This document shows, in pieces, positions 27,220-37,400 of a DNA stretch of 64,000 nucleotides. The stretch is taken from NCBI RefSeq assembly GCF_018024495.1, contig NZ_CP071696.1, forward strand, positions 682,001 to 746,000, written 5' to 3'. The DNA is from Agromyces archimandritae. Its GTDB lineage: Bacteria > Actinomycetota > Actinomycetes > Actinomycetales > Microbacteriaceae. The notes under the pieces were generated by a model, which was not told the DNA's origin, did not search any database, and worked only from the letters and a program-made list of their open reading frames with translations. The translations under genes and the position numbers were made by a program. Each line of letters starts with the position of its first letter. Positions within the stretch are counted from its first letter, which is position 1.

Positions 27220-29157
27220 TCATGGCGCCTCGCATGCGACGATCTCGTACAGGCGGGCATCGCCCACGGCGTGCACGAGCACGACGGCGTCCGAGTTGGC
27301 GAGCTCGTCGAGGCCCGCGTAGTCGTGGTCGCCGCCGTGCACCTCGCGGTCGCCGAAGTCGAGCACGAACCCGACGTTCCGTTCCTCGATCGCCGCGCAG
27401 AGCGCCGCATCGTCGCCCGTCGCGAGCGATTCGTTGATGGTCTCGGTCGCCTCGTCGACGTCCATGAGGGTGTGCGGCATGAGCACCGGGCGGTCGGCGA
27501 TCGCATAGGCGAGGCCGGCGCCCGTCCACGGGCTGCCTGCGATCGCGACGCCCTCGGGCACGAACTCGGGCAGCTCCTCGAGCAGCTCGAGCTCGTCGGG
27601 CGAGACGAGTGCCGCGTTCTCGGTCGCGCGGTAGCCGGCGTGGGCGTGATCGACCGCCGCGGTCATCGCCCGGCCGAGCTGGGTGGATGCCGCGAGCACC
27701 GCCACCGCGACGACGGCGACCACGACGCCTGCCGCGCCCTGCAGGCGTCGCTCCGCGAAGCCGCGCCGCATGAACCACGCCCATGCCGCGCCGACGGCGA
27801 GCGCAGCGAGCGGGACGATGACCATCGGCAGCACCGCCGCCAGCCGCGGCGTGTTGTTGTACCAGGAGGCGGTCACCCACTGCCGCACCGTCGCGCTCGA
27901 GACCCCGGCCACGATGATGTACAGCAGCGCGGCGACCGCGAACATCGAGAGGGCGACGGCATCCGCCGGACGCCGCTTGCGCGCGGCGACCACGATGCCG
28001 CCGATCATGAGCACCATGACGACGAGGGCGATCTTCGCGCCGTACGGCGAGACCGTGATCACATCGCCCACGGCGTGCCCCGTGGTGCCGATCGGCGGCC
28101 ACAAGGTCGCCTCCAGCGGCGGTCGCAGCACGCGGAGCGCGACGAAGCCGACGGCGAGGTAGCCGACGAAGGCGACGATTGTCCAGGCGCACGGCCGGCC
28201 CGAGGAGCGTCGCGCGAAGCGGATGAGCGCGATCGCCGCGACCGGGAGGGTGAGCGCGAGCCAGGTGACGAACGCACCCGGATGCGTGAGGGCGAGCGCG
28301 GGCAGCGTGCCCAGCATGGCGACGATCGACCAGCCGAGCGGCAGCCCGTCGCCCTCGCGACCGAGGCGGAAGACCGCGACCGTCGCGGCCACGGCGGCCG
28401 GCGTGAGCGCGAGGGCCGCATGGTACGGGTACAGCACGCCGTAGTCGACCATCAGGATCGGGAACGCCGGGATGGCCGCGGCCACGACGCCGGCGCCGAT
28501 CGCGACGGCCGGGGTGCTGCCGGCCAGGGTGCGGGCGAGCAGCAGCGCCCCGAGCGGCCAGGCGACGATCGAGAACGCGATCCAGGTCGCGTTGATCGCG
28601 ACGGGGATCGCGACGCCGGTCAGCTGCAGGGCCAGGGTGACGACCTCGTGCCAGCCCACCGGGTAGAACCAGAGGTTCGCCGAGGTGAGCTTGCCGACCT
28701 CGAGCGGCGAGGCGCTGCCGGTGTCGAGGATGTAGCGGACCGCGTTCAGATGGAAGATGTTGTCGAAGGTCTGCGAGATCGCTCCCGGCTCGCCGACGAT
28801 CTGCACCGAGCGGATGCCGATGAGCAGCGCTGCGACGACGACCGCGACCGCCCACACCCACGCCCAGCGGCCGGCGGGGGTGCGGGCCGGCGCGGCATGG
28901 CCGCGGGTCATCCACCGCACGGCCCCGAGCAGCACCGCGAGCACGATCGTGACGATGAGCACCGGCAGCACCGACCAGGCCAGGCCCGCGAACGGGGCGA
29001 GGAGGCCGGCGAGCACGATCGCCGTCATCGAGAAGACCGGCGCCATCCCCCAGAGCCGGAAGCCGCGGAGCCCGACGACGAGGCCGAGCGCGATGCCGGG
29101 AACCAGGATGATCGCGGACGCGGCGAGCGTCGCGAGGGCGAGATCGGTCCAGGTCAT
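27220..29157 (-). CDS. Large multi-pass membrane protein, DUF6541-type
   Basis: 645 residues, about 13-14 membrane helices and a soluble C-terminal part of ~170 residues. The overall pattern, with TFDNIFHLNAVRYILDTG in the first long external loop, FYPVGWHEVV, and a C-terminal region ending near FVLDFGDREVHGGDHD, matches the actinobacterial family I know as DUF6541. These proteins look like GT-C-type glycosyltransferases, with an acidic-rich first loop. If so, it would use a polyprenyl-phosphate sugar on the outer face of the membrane. The family name is from memory and the function is inference. GGAAGGAG sits before ATG 29157 and TAGGGT lies about 50 nt upstream. Confidence 0.75.
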   Translation of the reverse strand: MTWTDLALATLAASAIILVPGIALGLVVGLRGFRLWGMAPVFSMTAIVLAGLLAPFAGLAWSVLPVLIVTIVLAVLLGAVRWMTRGHAAPARTPAGRWAWVWAVAVVVAALLIGIRSVQIVGEPGAISQTFDNIFHLNAVRYILDTGSASPLEVGKLTSANLWFYPVGWHEVVTLALQLTGVAIPVAINATWIAFSIVAWPLGALLLARTLAGSTPAVAIGAGVVAAAIPAFPILMVDYGVLYPYHAALALTPAAVAATVAVFRLGREGDGLPLGWSIVAMLGTLPALALTHPGAFVTWLALTLPVAAIALIRFARRSSGRPCAWTIVAFVGYLAVGFVALRVLRPPLEATLWPPIGTTGHAVGDVITVSPYGAKIALVVMVLMIGGIVVAARKRRPADAVALSMFAVAALLYIIVAGVSSATVRQWVTASWYNNTPRLAAVLPMVIVPLAALAVGAAWAWFMRRGFAERRLQGAAGVVVAVVAVAVLAASTQLGRAMTAAVDHAHAGYRATENAALVSPDELELLEELPEFVPEGVAIAGSPWTGAGLAYAIADRPVLMPHTLMDVDEATETINESLATGDDAALCAAIEERNVGFVLDFGDREVHGGDHDYAGLDELANSDAVVLVHAVGDARLYEIVACEAP

Positions 29158-29205
29158 CTGCGTGCGGGCTCCTTCCGACGCCCGGACGCGGGTCGTCGGT
29201 CTCCC

Positions 29206-29211
29206 ACCCTA
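29206..29211 (-). promoter_or_regulatory. -10 box for the 29157 gene
   Basis: TAGGGT on the minus strand, leader of about 42 nt with a strong GGAAGGAG ribosome site. Confidence 0.45.
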
Positions 29212-29294
29212 GGCGCTCGCCGGGGCTCGCGTGCGGTGCGGCGCACCCGGGTACCCCGGTCTCCGCCGGGCGACGGCTTTCAGCTTCGCCTCGC

Positions 29295-29300
29295 TAGAAT
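29295..29300 (+). promoter_or_regulatory. -10 box of a leaderless promoter
   Basis: TAGAAT ends 7 nt before GTG 29308 with no ribosome site; it defines the start of the exporter operon. Confidence 0.6.
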
Positions 29301-29307
29301 CGTGCGA

Positions 29308-30189
29308 GTGACGAACCCCGCCTCCGCTGACCTCACGGGCTTCAGCGTCCCCGGCAGCGGCCGAGGCATCCTCGATGTCTTCAAGTACGGCTATCTGCTG
29401 CGGCTCCTCATCCGCAAGGGCACCCAGACCCGCTACCACGGCTCCGTGCTCGGCTGGATCTGGTCCTACGTCAAGCCGGCCGCCCAGTTCCTGATCTACT
29501 ACCTGATCCTCGGCGTGCTGCTCGGCTTCAGCCGCGGCATCGACCACTTCCCGATCTACATGTTCTCGGGCATCGTCGTCGTGAACCTCTTCAACGAGGC
29601 CTTCAGCAATGCGACGAAGTCGATCGTGAACAACAAGGCCCTCGTCAAGAAGATCTACCTGCCGCGCGAGCTCTTCCCCATCGCCGACGTCTTCATCGCC
29701 TTCGTGCACTTCCTGCCGCAGCTGGCGATCCTGCTCGCCGTGGTGCTGCTGTTCGGCTGGGCGCCGACGCTCGTGCAGCTCGCGGGCATCTTCCTCGCCC
29801 TCATCCTCGTGGTCACGCTCGCCCTCGGGCTCGGGCTCTTCTTCGGGGCGATCAACGTCACCTTCCGCGATGCGCAGAACTTCGTCGAGATCATCCTCAT
29901 GTTCACGACGTGGCTCTCCCCCGTGCTCTACTCCTTCGCCCTGGTGCGCGAGAAGGCGCCCGAGTGGCTCTTCGACCTGTACATGATCAATCCGCTCACC
30001 TCGGCGGTCGAGCTCTTCCACTCCGCGTTCTGGTACCCGTCGCTGAACCCGGACATGCTCGACACGGCCGCCCGCCCCGACAACATCTGGGCCTTCGCGG
30101 GCATCGGCCTCGTCATCGCGCTCGTCATCCTCGCCTTCGGGCAGTTCGTCTTCAGGAAGGTCGAGGGTCGTTTTGCACAAGACCTCTGA
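29308..30189 (+). CDS. wzm: ABC polysaccharide/teichoic acid exporter, permease subunit
   Basis: 293 residues, six membrane helices, ABC2-type permease of the Wzm/TagG/RfbD kind. Seen directly: an N-terminal amphipathic stretch (IRKGTQTRYHGSVLGWIWSY), the PAAQFLIYYLILGVLL helix, NNKALVKKIYLPRELFPI, and TFRDAQNFVEIILMFTTWLS, all typical of the family. It exports an undecaprenyl-linked glycan with the ATPase encoded next, which overlaps it by 17 bp. The GTG start is fixed by a TAGAAT box 7 nt upstream. It is the first gene of a likely operon with wzt, the cytidylyltransferase-SDR gene and an SGNH acyltransferase gene. Confidence 0.94.
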   Translation: MTNPASADLTGFSVPGSGRGILDVFKYGYLLRLLIRKGTQTRYHGSVLGWIWSYVKPAAQFLIYYLILGVLLGFSRGIDHFPIYMFSGIVVVNLFNEAFSNATKSIVNNKALVKKIYLPRELFPIADVFIAFVHFLPQLAILLAVVLLFGWAPTLVQLAGIFLALILVVTLALGLGLFFGAINVTFRDAQNFVEIILMFTTWLSPVLYSFALVREKAPEWLFDLYMINPLTSAVELFHSAFWYPSLNPDMLDTAARPDNIWAFAGIGLVIALVILAFGQFVFRKVEGRFAQDL

Positions 30190-30919
30190 GCAGCAGCCCC
30201 GGATCATCATCGAGAGCGTCTCGAAGACCTTCAACCTGCGCACGACGCAGTCGCTGAAAGAGCTCTTCGTCGCCTGGACGAAGCGCAAGAAGCTCGTCAA
30301 CTCCTTCCAGGCGCTCGACGGCATCGACATCACGGTCGGCGAGGGCGAGTCGGTCGCGATCCTCGGGTACAACGGATCGGGCAAGTCGACGCTCCTGAAG
30401 CTCATCTCCGGCGTTCTCCGGCCCGATCAGGGCCGCATCCTCACCCGCGGCCGCGTCGCCGGCCTCATCGAGGTCGGTGCGGGCTTCCACCCCGACCTCT
30501 CCGGCCGTGAGAACGTCTACCTGAACGCGGCGATCCTCGGGATGTCGAAGACCGAGATCGACGAGCGGTTCGACGACATCGTCGCGTTCTCCGAGATCGG
30601 CGACTTCATCGACACCGAGGTCAAGCACTACTCCTCGGGCATGTTCATCCGCCTGGCGTTCTCGGTCGCGATCCACACCGAGCTCGACATCCTCCTCGTC
30701 GACGAGGTGCTCGCCGTCGGCGACGCGCCCTTCCGCGAGAAGTGCAAGGCGAAGATCCGCGAGCTCGCCCAGCAGAAGAAGACCATGTTCATCGTCAGCC
30801 ACGACATCGGGATGATCAAGGAGCTCTGCGACCGCGGCGTCGTCATCCGCCGCGGCAAGCAGATCTTCGACGGCCCCGTCGCCGAGGCCGTCGACGTCCT
30901 GAAGCAGAGCACGCGCTGA
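30173..30919 (+). CDS. wzt: ABC polysaccharide/teichoic acid exporter, ATP-binding subunit
   Basis: 248 residues. Walker A GYNGSGKST, signature HYSSGMFIRLAFSVA, Walker B LLVDEVLAVGD and the switch His in IVSHDIG. There is no C-terminal carbohydrate-binding domain like that of E. coli O9a Wzt, so it is of the short TagH/RfbE class that exports without terminal-modification recognition. I use the TTG at 30173, with GAGGG upstream; the protein then begins (M)HKTSEQQPRI, and no ATG or GTG gives a complete domain. It overlaps the permease gene by 17 bp. The genes form one transport complex at the membrane. Confidence 0.94.
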   Translation: MHKTSEQQPRIIIESVSKTFNLRTTQSLKELFVAWTKRKKLVNSFQALDGIDITVGEGESVAILGYNGSGKSTLLKLISGVLRPDQGRILTRGRVAGLIEVGAGFHPDLSGRENVYLNAAILGMSKTEIDERFDDIVAFSEIGDFIDTEVKHYSSGMFIRLAFSVAIHTELDILLVDEVLAVGDAPFREKCKAKIRELAQQKKTMFIVSHDIGMIKELCDRGVVIRRGKQIFDGPVAEAVDVLKQSTR

Positions 30920-30956
30920 CGCCCCCACTCGTATCGCCCGTATCGAAGGAGCCCTT

Positions 30957-32336
30957 GTGAGCACCACCCGCACCATCGCCGTCGTCCTGGCCGGCGGCAT
31001 CGGCACACGCGTCGGGCTCGGCATCCCGAAACAGCTCATCCGCATCGCCGGCAAGGCGATCGTCGACCACACCCTAGAGGCCCTGAGCGCGAGCGAGCGC
31101 ATCGACGAGATCCTCGTCATGATGAACGCCGACTCGCTGCACGAGCTCGACTATCTGCGCGGCGACCCGCGCTTCCCGAAGCTGCGAGACATCCTCCCCG
31201 GCGGTGAGACCCGCAACGACACGACGAAGCTCGCCCTCGACGCCCTGCCCGCAGACGACGACGTGAAGGTGCTCTTCCACGACGCCGTGCGCCCCTTCAT
31301 CGACGACCGCATCATCGGCGACTGCATCGACGCGCTCGACGAGTTCGATGCCGTCGACACCGCCATCGCCTCGGCGGACACCATCATCCAGGTCGACGAC
31401 GACGTCATCACCGACATCCCCACCCGTTCACGCCTGCGCCGTGGCCAGACCCCGCAGGGCTTCCGGCTCGGCACCATCCGCCGCGCCTACGAGCTCGCCG
31501 CCGACGACCCCGACTTCACCGCGACCGACGACTGCGGCGTCGTGTTCACGTATCTCCCCGAGGTGCCGATCCGGGTCGTCGAGGGCTCGGCCGAGAACAT
31601 GAAGATCACCGAGCCGCTCGACCTCGCGATCGCCGACAAGATCTTCCAGATGCAGACCGCAGGCCTTGCGGACTTCGGCGGGGCCTTCGACCTCGACCTG
31701 ACGGGGCGATCGGTCGTCGTCTTCGGCGGCAGCTACGGCATCGGCGCGAGCATCGCCGAACTCGCCGAGCAGGCCGGCGCACGCGTGTACCCGTTCTCGC
31801 GGTCCACGACCGGAACCGACGTGACGAGCCGCAAGTCCGTGCGGGAAGCCCTCGAGCGCGCCGCGGCGGACGGGCCGATCGACTACGTCGTCGTGACGGC
31901 GGGCGTGCTCGCCATCGCCCCCCTCGTCGAGACGAAGCGCAAGACCCTCCGCAAGACGCTCGAGGTCAACCTCCTCGCTCCCGCCAAGGTCGCGCAGGAG
32001 GCGTACCCCTACCTCGCCGAGACCGGCGGGCAGCTGCTGTTCTTCACCTCGAGCTCGTACACGCGTGGCCGCGCCGGCTACAGCCTCTACTCGGCGACGA
32101 AGGCCGGCGTCGTGAATCTCACCCAGGCCCTCGCCGACGAGTGGGCCGACTCGAACGTGCGCGTGAACTGCGTCAATCCGCAGCGCACCCACACGCCGAT
32201 GCGCACGAACGCCTTCGGCGAGGAGCCGGCCGGAACCCTGCTCGAGCCCGATGAGGTCGCGCGAGTCAGCCTGAACGTCCTCGACGCGCCGATCACCGGT
32301 CAGATCATCGATGTCCGCGTCACCGACCGCAACTGA
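30957..32336 (+). CDS. Bifunctional cytidylyltransferase / SDR oxidoreductase (CDP-polyol synthesis)
   Basis: 459 residues. Residues ~1-230 are an IspD/TarI-type cytidylyltransferase: VVLAGGIGTRVGLGIPKQL, DAVRPF, and ENMKITEPLDLAIAD near the end. Residues ~240-459 are a short-chain dehydrogenase: VVVFGGSYGIGASIAE for NAD(P), and the catalytic YSATK. Fused enzymes of this kind (Acs1/Bcs1 of Haemophilus) reduce ribulose-5-phosphate and make CDP-ribitol. The polyol here could be ribitol or another, but the product would feed the glycerophosphotransferase-type polymerases in this window. GTG start with GAAGGAG 5 nt upstream, 37 nt after the ATPase gene, so it is likely in the exporter operon. Its end overlaps the next gene by 26 bp. 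Confidence 0.88.
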   Translation: MSTTRTIAVVLAGGIGTRVGLGIPKQLIRIAGKAIVDHTLEALSASERIDEILVMMNADSLHELDYLRGDPRFPKLRDILPGGETRNDTTKLALDALPADDDVKVLFHDAVRPFIDDRIIGDCIDALDEFDAVDTAIASADTIIQVDDDVITDIPTRSRLRRGQTPQGFRLGTIRRAYELAADDPDFTATDDCGVVFTYLPEVPIRVVEGSAENMKITEPLDLAIADKIFQMQTAGLADFGGAFDLDLTGRSVVVFGGSYGIGASIAELAEQAGARVYPFSRSTTGTDVTSRKSVREALERAAADGPIDYVVVTAGVLAIAPLVETKRKTLRKTLEVNLLAPAKVAQEAYPYLAETGGQLLFFTSSSYTRGRAGYSLYSATKAGVVNLTQALADEWADSNVRVNCVNPQRTHTPMRTNAFGEEPAGTLLEPDEVARVSLNVLDAPITGQIIDVRVTDRN

Positions 32337-34449
32337 GGCGAGGCCCGGCTCGACGGAACCGACGCCGGCGCGCTCGTTCAGACCCGAGATCCAGGCGCTG
32401 CGGGCCGTCGCCGTCCTCCTCGTCCTCGTCTACCACCTCTGGCCGAACCGGCTCACCGGAGGTTTCATCGGCGTCGACGTCTTCTTCGTCATCTCCGGCT
32501 ATCTGATCACCGGGCACCTCTGGTCATCGGCCTCGCACGGCCGGCTCGGGCTCGTCGGCTTCTACGCCCGGCGGATCCGCCGGCTGGCGCCGGCGTCGCT
32601 GCTCGTGCTCCTCGTCAGCCTTCTCGCGATGCTCGCCCTCGTGCCGGCGTCACGATGGCCCCAGTTCGGCTCGGAGATCGCCGCGAGTTCGCTCCTCGTC
32701 GAGAACTGGTTGCTCGCGTCGTCCTCGGTGGACTACCTCGCCGCCGAGCAGTCCGCATCCGCGGTCCAGCACTACTGGACGCTGTCGGTCGAAGAGCAGT
32801 TCTACCTGGTCTGGCCGCTGCTCATCCTCATCATCGGGGCAGTGCTCGCGCGGCGCGCCCGCCGGCGAGGCGAGCCGGATCCGGTGCCGTACGCCTCGCC
32901 CCGTTCCCGCACGGTGCTGCTCACGGTGCTCGGCGTCATCGGCCTCGCATCCTTCGCCTATTCGCTCGTCATCACGGCCGCCGAACCCGCCCAGGCGTAT
33001 TTCGTCACCCCCGCGCGGATCTGGCAGTTCGCGGCGGGCGGGATGCTCGCGCTCGTCCACGCCGCGCCGGGCGGCGGACGCCTGCCGTCCCGGATCGCCC
33101 CGGCCGCGTCCTGGCTCGGCTTCGCGGTCATCGCGGCGACCGGCCTCCTCCTCAGCGGGGCCGTACCGTACCCGGGCATCGCGGCCGCTCTTCCCGTCAT
33201 CGGGACGATCCTCGTCATGGCGGCCGGTACCGACGCATCCCGCTGGTCGACGGGTCGGCTCAGCTCGCTGCGCCCGGTGCAGGAGATCGGCCGGATCTCC
33301 TTCGGCGTCTATCTCTGGCATTGGCCGCTCATCGTGTTCGTCCCGTTCTGGACGGGGCACGCGCTGACGTTGCCCGAGAAGCTCGCGATCTTCGCCGCCT
33401 CCCTCCTGCTCGCCTCCCTGTCGACCCGGTACGTCGAGGATCCGATCCGCTTCGACCGACGCATCGCCGCGCATCGCGTGCTCACCGTCATCGCCGGCAC
33501 CGTCGCCGCCGCACTGATCGCCGTCGGCGCGGTCGGCGCCGTGCGATACGCGGACCAGCAGGCCGACGACGCGCGCGCCGAACTCGTCTCCCGGATCACC
33601 GGCGGAGACCCCTGCATCGGGGCGTTGAGCGTCCTGAACCGCGATCGATGCGACCCCGTCAGCCCGCCACTCGACCCGGAGGTCGTCGCGCAGGCCGCAA
33701 GCGACCGGGCGATGCCGTTCACCGAGGGCTGTATCGAGCCGCTCGACGCCAACACGGGCGCGGTATGCACGAGCGGGGCGACGAACGCTGCACGAACGGT
33801 CATGCTGTGGGGCGACTCCCATGCGGCCGCCTGGGAGCCCGCATTCGACGTCGCCGGAGATCTCGACGGGTTCGCGGTGCGGTCGGTCGTCCGTCAGGGC
33901 TGCCCGCCGGTCATCGGCTCGCCGGAAGCGACCGTGTACCGCGAGATCGATCAGACCGAGCGCGAGCAGTGCGCACACCGGAACGAGCAGGCCCTCGACA
34001 TGGCGCTGCAGGACGACGCCGTCACCGACATCGTCCTCGCCTCCTTCTCGCGCAACTACCGCTTCACGTCGGACGAGGCCTCCGATGCTCTCGTCGAACG
34101 GCTGCTCGACTCCGGCAAACGCGTCTACCTCATGAACGACGTCCCGCTGACCGGTGATGATGCGTCGGTTCGGGTCGATATCCCCGAGTGTCTCGCTGCG
34201 CATTCCGCCGACCCCGAAACGTGTGATCGCCCCCGATCCATCGCGGACCCCGAGGGGACGGTCACGGACCGGTTGGAGGCTGAAGCACGTTTCTCGGCCG
34301 TCCCGGTCATCGACCCTGCCGACGCGATCTGCGACGGCGAGTCCTGCTACATGGCCCCGGGCGGGGTCCCCGCGTACTTCGACGCGAGCCATCTCAGCGC
34401 GAGCTTCGCGCGCACCCTCGGCCCCTGGCTCGCCGACCGCCTCATCTAG
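32311..34449 (+). CDS. OafA-type O-acyltransferase with SGNH domain (copy 2)
   Basis: 712 residues. Membrane acyltransferase-3 domain to ~residue 400: QALRAVAVLLVLVYHLWPNR (R-x10-H) and VDVFFVISGYLITG. C-terminal SGNH part: nucleophile block MLWGDSHAAAWEPAF and late block FDASHLS with Asp and His in place, so the hydrolase-type triad looks complete. The start overlaps the previous gene by 26 bp, indicating tight coupling to the CDP-polyol enzyme and hence perhaps acetylation of the polyol-phosphate polymer. Several cysteines in the external domain may form disulfides. It ends 8 bp inside the convergent 34442 gene. Confidence 0.9.
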   Translation: MSASPTATEARPGSTEPTPARSFRPEIQALRAVAVLLVLVYHLWPNRLTGGFIGVDVFFVISGYLITGHLWSSASHGRLGLVGFYARRIRRLAPASLLVLLVSLLAMLALVPASRWPQFGSEIAASSLLVENWLLASSSVDYLAAEQSASAVQHYWTLSVEEQFYLVWPLLILIIGAVLARRARRRGEPDPVPYASPRSRTVLLTVLGVIGLASFAYSLVITAAEPAQAYFVTPARIWQFAAGGMLALVHAAPGGGRLPSRIAPAASWLGFAVIAATGLLLSGAVPYPGIAAALPVIGTILVMAAGTDASRWSTGRLSSLRPVQEIGRISFGVYLWHWPLIVFVPFWTGHALTLPEKLAIFAASLLLASLSTRYVEDPIRFDRRIAAHRVLTVIAGTVAAALIAVGAVGAVRYADQQADDARAELVSRITGGDPCIGALSVLNRDRCDPVSPPLDPEVVAQAASDRAMPFTEGCIEPLDANTGAVCTSGATNAARTVMLWGDSHAAAWEPAFDVAGDLDGFAVRSVVRQGCPPVIGSPEATVYREIDQTEREQCAHRNEQALDMALQDDAVTDIVLASFSRNYRFTSDEASDALVERLLDSGKRVYLMNDVPLTGDDASVRVDIPECLAAHSADPETCDRPRSIADPEGTVTDRLEAEARFSAVPVIDPADAICDGESCYMAPGGVPAYFDASHLSASFARTLGPWLADRLI

Positions 34450-37400
34450 CCGCGAGCGCCGCCTCTCCCACGGCTTCGAGCACCCACTGCGAGACGACCC
34501 GGTCCGCGGCGTGCCCGTCGTTCAGGCGGTTGAACCGTTCGTTAAACCGCCGGAGCTCCTCCGCATGGCGGGAACGAAGCGCGTCCAGGTCCGACAGGGC
34601 GTCGACGAGGGCGTCGAGATCCGTGACGACAGGCCCCGGGGTCGTCTCGCGATACGGCATCAGGGCCGGACGCAGCCGGAAGTACTCCTCCTCGTCCGGG
34701 GAGAAAAACACCATCGGCTTGCCCGTGATGGCGTAGTCGAACCGCAGCGACGAATAGTCGAGGACGGCCACGTCCGAGGCGATCACGAGATCGTTCACCT
34801 CGGGGTAGCTCGTGACGTCGAGGACGCCTTCGGTTCCGAAGTAGGTATCGCCCTTGCGCTCGTTGAAGTTATGCCCCCTCGCGAGGATGACGGTGTTCTC
34901 GCCGAGGGCCGCGGAGAGCGCCGGGAGGTCGAGCCCTCGGTAGGCGGCTGCATCCCATCCCCCGGTCTGCAGCGACTCACGCCAGGTCGGCGCATAGAGG
35001 ACGACGGTCTTCCCCTCGGCGATCCCGAGCTCCCGGCGGACGGAGTCGCGCAGGCCGGCCTGCGGGTTCGCCAGGACGTCGTCACGCGGGTAGCCGGTTT
35101 CCAGGATCCGTCCGCGGTAGTCGAATTCGCGACGGTACATGGCGCCGGACTCGGCGTTGGCCACGAGGATGTCGGTCCATGCGGCGTTCTTCTCCACGAT
35201 CCGCTGGGCGACGCGGTCTTCGTTCGCGCCGGAGGATCGCCATGCGCTCATCCCCATGGACTTGAACGGGTGCCCGTGGAAGGTCTGCAGGAACCGCTGC
35301 CCGTCGCGGCGCCGGAAGTAGTCCGGGAAGTCGATGTTGTTGCACAGCAGTTTTGCCGTCGCAAGCCGTTCGTACCATTCGACGCTGCCGATCACGAGCG
35401 GCACGGCCGCATCCGGGATCTGAACCGACAGGTCGCGCACCGCCCAGTACGCGGGGATGACGAGACCGCGCCGCCGCATCTCCTCGAAGATCGCGAGCTG
35501 ATTATCGGAGGCGAATTCGCCTTGGTAGCACTGGAACACGACGGCGTCCACGAGCGGCCCGACGTCTGCGCGGTACGCCTCACGGAGGCGCGCCTGATGC
35601 GGCCGGCTGCGAAGGCTCGGGCTCATGGGCAGCGGCACCGCCACCCGGACTTCGCCCTTGCCCGTCGCTCGGAGCTCCAACTCGGTCGTGGACGTCGAGC
35701 GATCGATCGGCAGCGACGCGGTCGCTTCCCGCGCCCAGATCACATCGGATTCGGCGGCGCCGAGTTGGAGCACCAGGCGATAGGTCCCCCGGGAGAAGGC
35801 CGAGCGACGCCCCGGTTCCGGGTCGACCGCGAACCGGACGATGGTCTCGCGCCCGAGCCGTCGCACCTCGGTCGGCGTGTGTCGCCGTGCCGAAGAACGC
35901 AGGGAGAGCCCGGTGCGCAGGATCCTCGTCGGCAATGCGCCCCGAAGCCGGAGGACGAGATGACCGTCCTCCACGTCCGCATGCGTGACGCGGGTGTCGA
36001 GCACCCGGAGAGCGCGGCGCATCCTGCCCAGATCGTCGATCGTCAGATCCGTTCTCGGTTTGCGCCCGCCCACCGCGAGCTGCACGCCGAAGTCGGGTGC
36101 GAACTGCGCATGGGTCCAGCCTCGGCCGGTGCGTCGCGGCGAACGCCAGGGGCCGACGTCGGCCGAGGTGCCGCCGACGACCGCGGTGACCGGGCCGCTT
36201 CTCACCACGCCTCCCGTCTCCGCGACGATCTCCAGATGGAAGAACCCGTCCGGCAGTGCCGACGGATCGATCACGACGCTGAACCCCGATTCCTCGTACC
36301 TGGCCCAGCCGTGATTGCCCCATGCGCTTGCCCGATCGGTGCGCGAGCGTTCGACCTCAAGCGGCCTGCGGGTTCCGTCCTCGCCGACCAGGGCGATCTC
36401 AAGGTTGCTCGTCTCGTCTTCGAGGTCGAGGCCCGGGATGAACGCCCAGCCGTGGACTTTGAGACGGTCGCCGGCCCAGACGACCCGCTCCACGGCCGCG
36501 TTCAGCTCGGTTTCGAATCGCGACATCCGCAACCGTTCGCTCGGGAAGCGATCGAGCGGCGCCGGAAGCCGGTCCCGGTCGAGTACGACGAATCCATCCT
36601 CCGCGCGGGCGCGCGGCGACCATCCGGCATCCACGAAATACCGCATGACCTCAGGAAGCTCGTCCCAGCGGGCTTCGGCGAGCAGCGTGACGATGACCTT
36701 CTGGTACGCCGAGACCTGGTCCCACGCGTCATCGTCCGCCTGAGCCAGGTAGTGCACGGCAGCGGTGTGCAGCTCCTGCCGGTACTCGTCGTCGGCTTCG
36801 AGCGCGGGGCCGATGAAGGCCGGCAGGTCGATCCCGAGCACCCGCCCGATCCACGCCTGGTAGACGGCCGGGGATGCCTCGTCCTTCAGCGCGGTTTCGG
36901 CCAGCTCCTTGACGTGGAGCCGGTCGCGGAGATTCTGGATCTCGTGCTTCTGCTGGCCGATCGAGGTGAGGTTCTCACGGACCCGCCAGTCGTAGGTGGT
37001 CTCGGCGAGGATGTCGAACGCGTCGGCCCGCGCGTACGCGAGCATCATCGGCACGTGGTCCTCGTAGGCGACGCCCTCGGTGAAGTCGCCGATGCGCTCG
37101 CGCCAGAACTCGGTGCGGAACATCCGGTTGCACGCGATGACATCCTGCACGGCATCGGGGAAGTCGTCGATGCGGATGTGCAGGCGTTCGCGACGGTGGA
37201 CGTACTTGTCGAAGTTGGGTTTGAAATACGAGCCGTTCCGGAAGCGGACGATGGATCCGACGGCGAAGTCCGACCCGGTCTTCTCCAGGGTGCGCACCAT
37301 GATCTCGTACGCTCGAGTCGGGATGGTGTCGTCGGAGTCGATGAAGGTCAGGTACCGGCCCCGTGCCTCGCGGATGCCCGTGTTCCGGGCCGCACCGAGC

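Noticed and set aside
27271-29307. Plus-strand frame upstream of and in frame with the exporter permease
   Set aside because: Antisense to the DUF6541-type gene and low-complexity. The real permease starts at GTG 29308 behind a TAGAAT box.
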